Assembly: GCA_050699035.1 (NCBI GenBank)
Contig: JBOHDE010000240.1
Coordinates: forward strand, 1-5,566
Reading direction: 5' to 3'
DNA: 5,566 nt
Source: WHTB01 sp050699035
GTDB taxonomy: Bacteria; Actinomycetota; Actinomycetes; Propionibacteriales; Nocardioidaceae
Below the pieces are notes generated by a model. The model made no database searches. It saw nothing but the letters and a program-made list of their open reading frames with translations, and was not told the origin of the DNA. Below, piece after piece: positions 4,226-5,566 of this stretch. The position numbers and the translations under genes are program-made. How positions within the stretch are numbered: position 1 is the stretch's first letter; every line of letters starts with the position of its first letter.

Positions 4226-5455
4226 GTGACCGACCTCGAGGTGCGTCCCCGGCTGGCGACCGAGCGACTGACCCGGCTGCAGGCCCGACGGGTGGCGCTC
4301 GCGGCGCAGGGGTTCACCGACCGGCGCCCGGCCATGCCCGACGCCCGGGCGCTCACCCGGGTGGTCGGCCGCACCCGGGTGTTCCAGATCGACTCGGTCA
4401 ACGTGCTGGCCCGCGCGCACTACATGCCGCTGTTCAGCCGGCTCGGTCCGTACGACCCGGCCCTGCTCGATCGCGCGTACGGCCGCGGGCCGCGACGGCT
4501 GTTCGAGTACTGGGCGCACGAGGCGACGCTGGTGCCGGTCGACCTGCATCCGCTGCTGCGGTTCCGGATGGAGCGGGCGCACTCCAGCGCCTGGGGCGGC
4601 ATGCGGCGCATCGCCGTCGAGCAGCCCGACCTGGTGCGTTGGGTCCGTGACGAGGTGGCCGCGTCCGGCCCGTTGACGGCCCGCGAGATCGAGCACGACG
4701 TACCCCGCGAGAAGGGCAACTGGGGCTGGAACTGGAGCGTGGTCAAACGTGCGCTCGAGTGGTTGTTCTGGTCCGGCGAGGTCAGCTCCGCACGGCGCAA
4801 CGGCGCGTTCGAGCGGGTGTACGACCTGCCCGAGCGGGTGCTGCCGAGCCGGGTGCTCGACGCGCCGACGCCGACCGACGCCGAGGCGCACCGGCAGCTG
4901 GTGAGCCTGGCGGCGCGGTCGCACGGGGTCTCGACCGCGCAGTGCCTCCGCGACTACTTCCGGCTCGGGGTCGACGAGACGCGAGCGGCGATCGCCGACC
5001 TGGTCGAGGCGGGCGAGCTGCTGCCGGTGACGGTGGCCGACTGGGCCCGACCTGCGTACCTGCACCGCGACGCCCGGCTGCCGCGGAAGGTCTCGGCACG
5101 CGCGCTGGTCAGCCCGTTCGACCCGTTGGTGTGGGAGCGTGCGCGCACCAAGGCGCTGTTCGACTTCGACTACCGGATCGAGATCTACGTGCCGGCGCAC
5201 AAGCGGGTGCACGGCTACTACGTGCTGCCGTTCCTGCTCGGTGACCGGCTCGTCGCCCGGGTCGACCTGAAGGCCGACCGCAAGGCCAGCCTGCTGCGGG
5301 TGCACGCCGCCCATCGGGAGCCGCACGCGCCGCCGGAGACGGCGACCGAGCTCGCCGCCGAGCTGCGCTCGATGGCCGGCTGGCTCGGCCTCGACGACAT
5401 CATGGTCGCGCCCCGCGGCGACCTGGCCGATGGGCTGGCGGCCGCCGTGCGCTGA
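4226..5455 (+). CDS. ycaQ: YcaQ/AlkX-type DNA glycosylase (HTH_42 superfamily)
   Basis: A 409-residue protein, the usual length of YcaQ (about 410). This winged-helix family (PF06224) excises bulky alkylated bases and unhooks DNA interstrand crosslinks. Family blocks are clear: FQIDSVNVLARAHYMPLFSR (53-72), FEYWAHEATLVPV (93-105), NWGWNWSVVKRALEWLFWSG (165-184), FERVYDLPERVLP (195-207), LVSPFDPLVWERAR (294-307), then RIEIYVPAHKRVHGYYVLPF (317-336) and ARVDLKADR (344-352). Q54-I55-D56 fits the Q-x-D catalytic motif that I recall for the YcaQ/AlkX branch, as opposed to Q-x-Q in AlkZ. The GTG start is supported by a -10 box 8 nt upstream and by the absence of a Shine-Dalgarno, which implies a leaderless mRNA. 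It is transcribed alone, with stem-loops on both sides. Natural substrates in this organism are unknown. Confidence 0.92.
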   Translation: MTDLEVRPRLATERLTRLQARRVALAAQGFTDRRPAMPDARALTRVVGRTRVFQIDSVNVLARAHYMPLFSRLGPYDPALLDRAYGRGPRRLFEYWAHEATLVPVDLHPLLRFRMERAHSSAWGGMRRIAVEQPDLVRWVRDEVAASGPLTAREIEHDVPREKGNWGWNWSVVKRALEWLFWSGEVSSARRNGAFERVYDLPERVLPSRVLDAPTPTDAEAHRQLVSLAARSHGVSTAQCLRDYFRLGVDETRAAIADLVEAGELLPVTVADWARPAYLHRDARLPRKVSARALVSPFDPLVWERARTKALFDFDYRIEIYVPAHKRVHGYYVLPFLLGDRLVARVDLKADRKASLLRVHAAHREPHAPPETATELAAELRSMAGWLGLDDIMVAPRGDLADGLAAAVR

Positions 5456-5457
5456 CC

Positions 5458-5493
5458 CCGGCGCGGCCTGTCTGCGGCGACCCCACGCGCCGG
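5458..5493 (+). terminator. Possible glycosylase terminator hairpin
   Basis: CCGGCGCG (5458-5465) is exactly complementary to 5486-5493 across a 20-nt loop. It starts 2 nt after the stop codon and has no T-tract. The long loop makes it weak. It ends 5 nt before the next -10 box. Confidence 0.35.
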
Positions 5494-5498
5494 CCACC

Positions 5499-5510
5499 TA
5501 CGCTGACACG
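5499..5510 (+). promoter_or_regulatory. Leaderless promoter -10 box
   Basis: TACGCT (5499-5504) fits TAnnnT and lies 6 nt before GTG 5511. This is the same layout as the glycosylase promoter, but without the damage-promoter upstream box. No clear -35 is seen. Confidence 0.5.
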
Positions 5511-5566
5511 GTGGGACGCGGTCGACGGACGAGCTGGGCAGCCATCGTGGTGGCTGGGCTGATGGC
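5511..5566 (+). CDS. Start of a gene for a likely exported or membrane protein (3' end outside the window)
   Basis: From GTG 5511 the frame is open to the window edge and gives 18 complete residues, MGRGRRTSWAAIVVAGLM. Four basic residues (R3, R5, R6 plus the N-terminus) are followed by a hydrophobic run from W9, as at the start of a Sec signal peptide or a membrane anchor. The TAnnnT box 6 nt upstream and the missing Shine-Dalgarno suggest a leaderless transcript. The fragment is too short to name a family. It starts 55 nt after the glycosylase stop on the same strand, but probably has its own promoter. Confidence 0.5.
   Translation, partial: MGRGRRTSWAAIVVAGLM

Noticed and set aside
4211..5497. 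428-codon open frame on the minus strand across the glycosylase
   Set aside because: It is the antisense shadow of a gene with G/C-biased third positions; its product is low-complexity and resembles no family, while the plus-strand frame is an unmistakable YcaQ protein.

Overview
The window is about 70% GC, carries every supportable gene on the + strand and uses GTG starts and very short leaders. The gene order is (mtrAB)-lpqB-comF-hpf, which in mycobacteria and streptomycetes leads on to secA. This points to a high-GC actinobacterium. Order Propionibacteriales (Nocardioides/Kribbella/Microlunatus-like) is my best guess, but the sequence does not prove it.

Layout: (1) 1-1176, 3' part of lpqB, the lipoprotein partner of the MtrAB two-component system. 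(2) 1177-1546, a 370-bp gene-free stretch rich in inverted repeats. A 26-bp sequence occurs three times here, and two near-identical inverted copies bound a 280-bp block that holds a perfect 18-bp hairpin and a long imperfect palindrome. (3) 1547-2290, comF, a zinc-ribbon phosphoribosyltransferase-fold protein. (4) 2420-3055, hpf, the long ribosome hibernation factor, with a 129-nt leader and a strong Shine-Dalgarno; it ends at a 16-bp terminator hairpin. (5) 3134-3820, an orphan NarL/LuxR response regulator, probably with its own compact promoter. (6) 3821-4194, a second gene-free stretch packed with stem-loops, including a nested 110-nt fold. (7) 4226-5455, a YcaQ/AlkX-type DNA glycosylase. 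Its leaderless promoter matches the actinobacterial RecA/LexA-independent DNA-damage promoter (RecA-NDp, PafBC-type) with exact spacing. (8) 5511 to the right edge, the first 18 codons of another leaderless gene, whose product begins like a signal peptide or membrane anchor.

Together the genes look like ordinary chromosomal envelope-signalling, translation-dormancy and stress genes rather than a mobile or defence island. The features that most deserve follow-up are non-coding: the damage-type promoter before the glycosylase, the MITE-like repeat block between lpqB and comF, the nested fold upstream of the glycosylase, and a possible leaderless long form of HPF.
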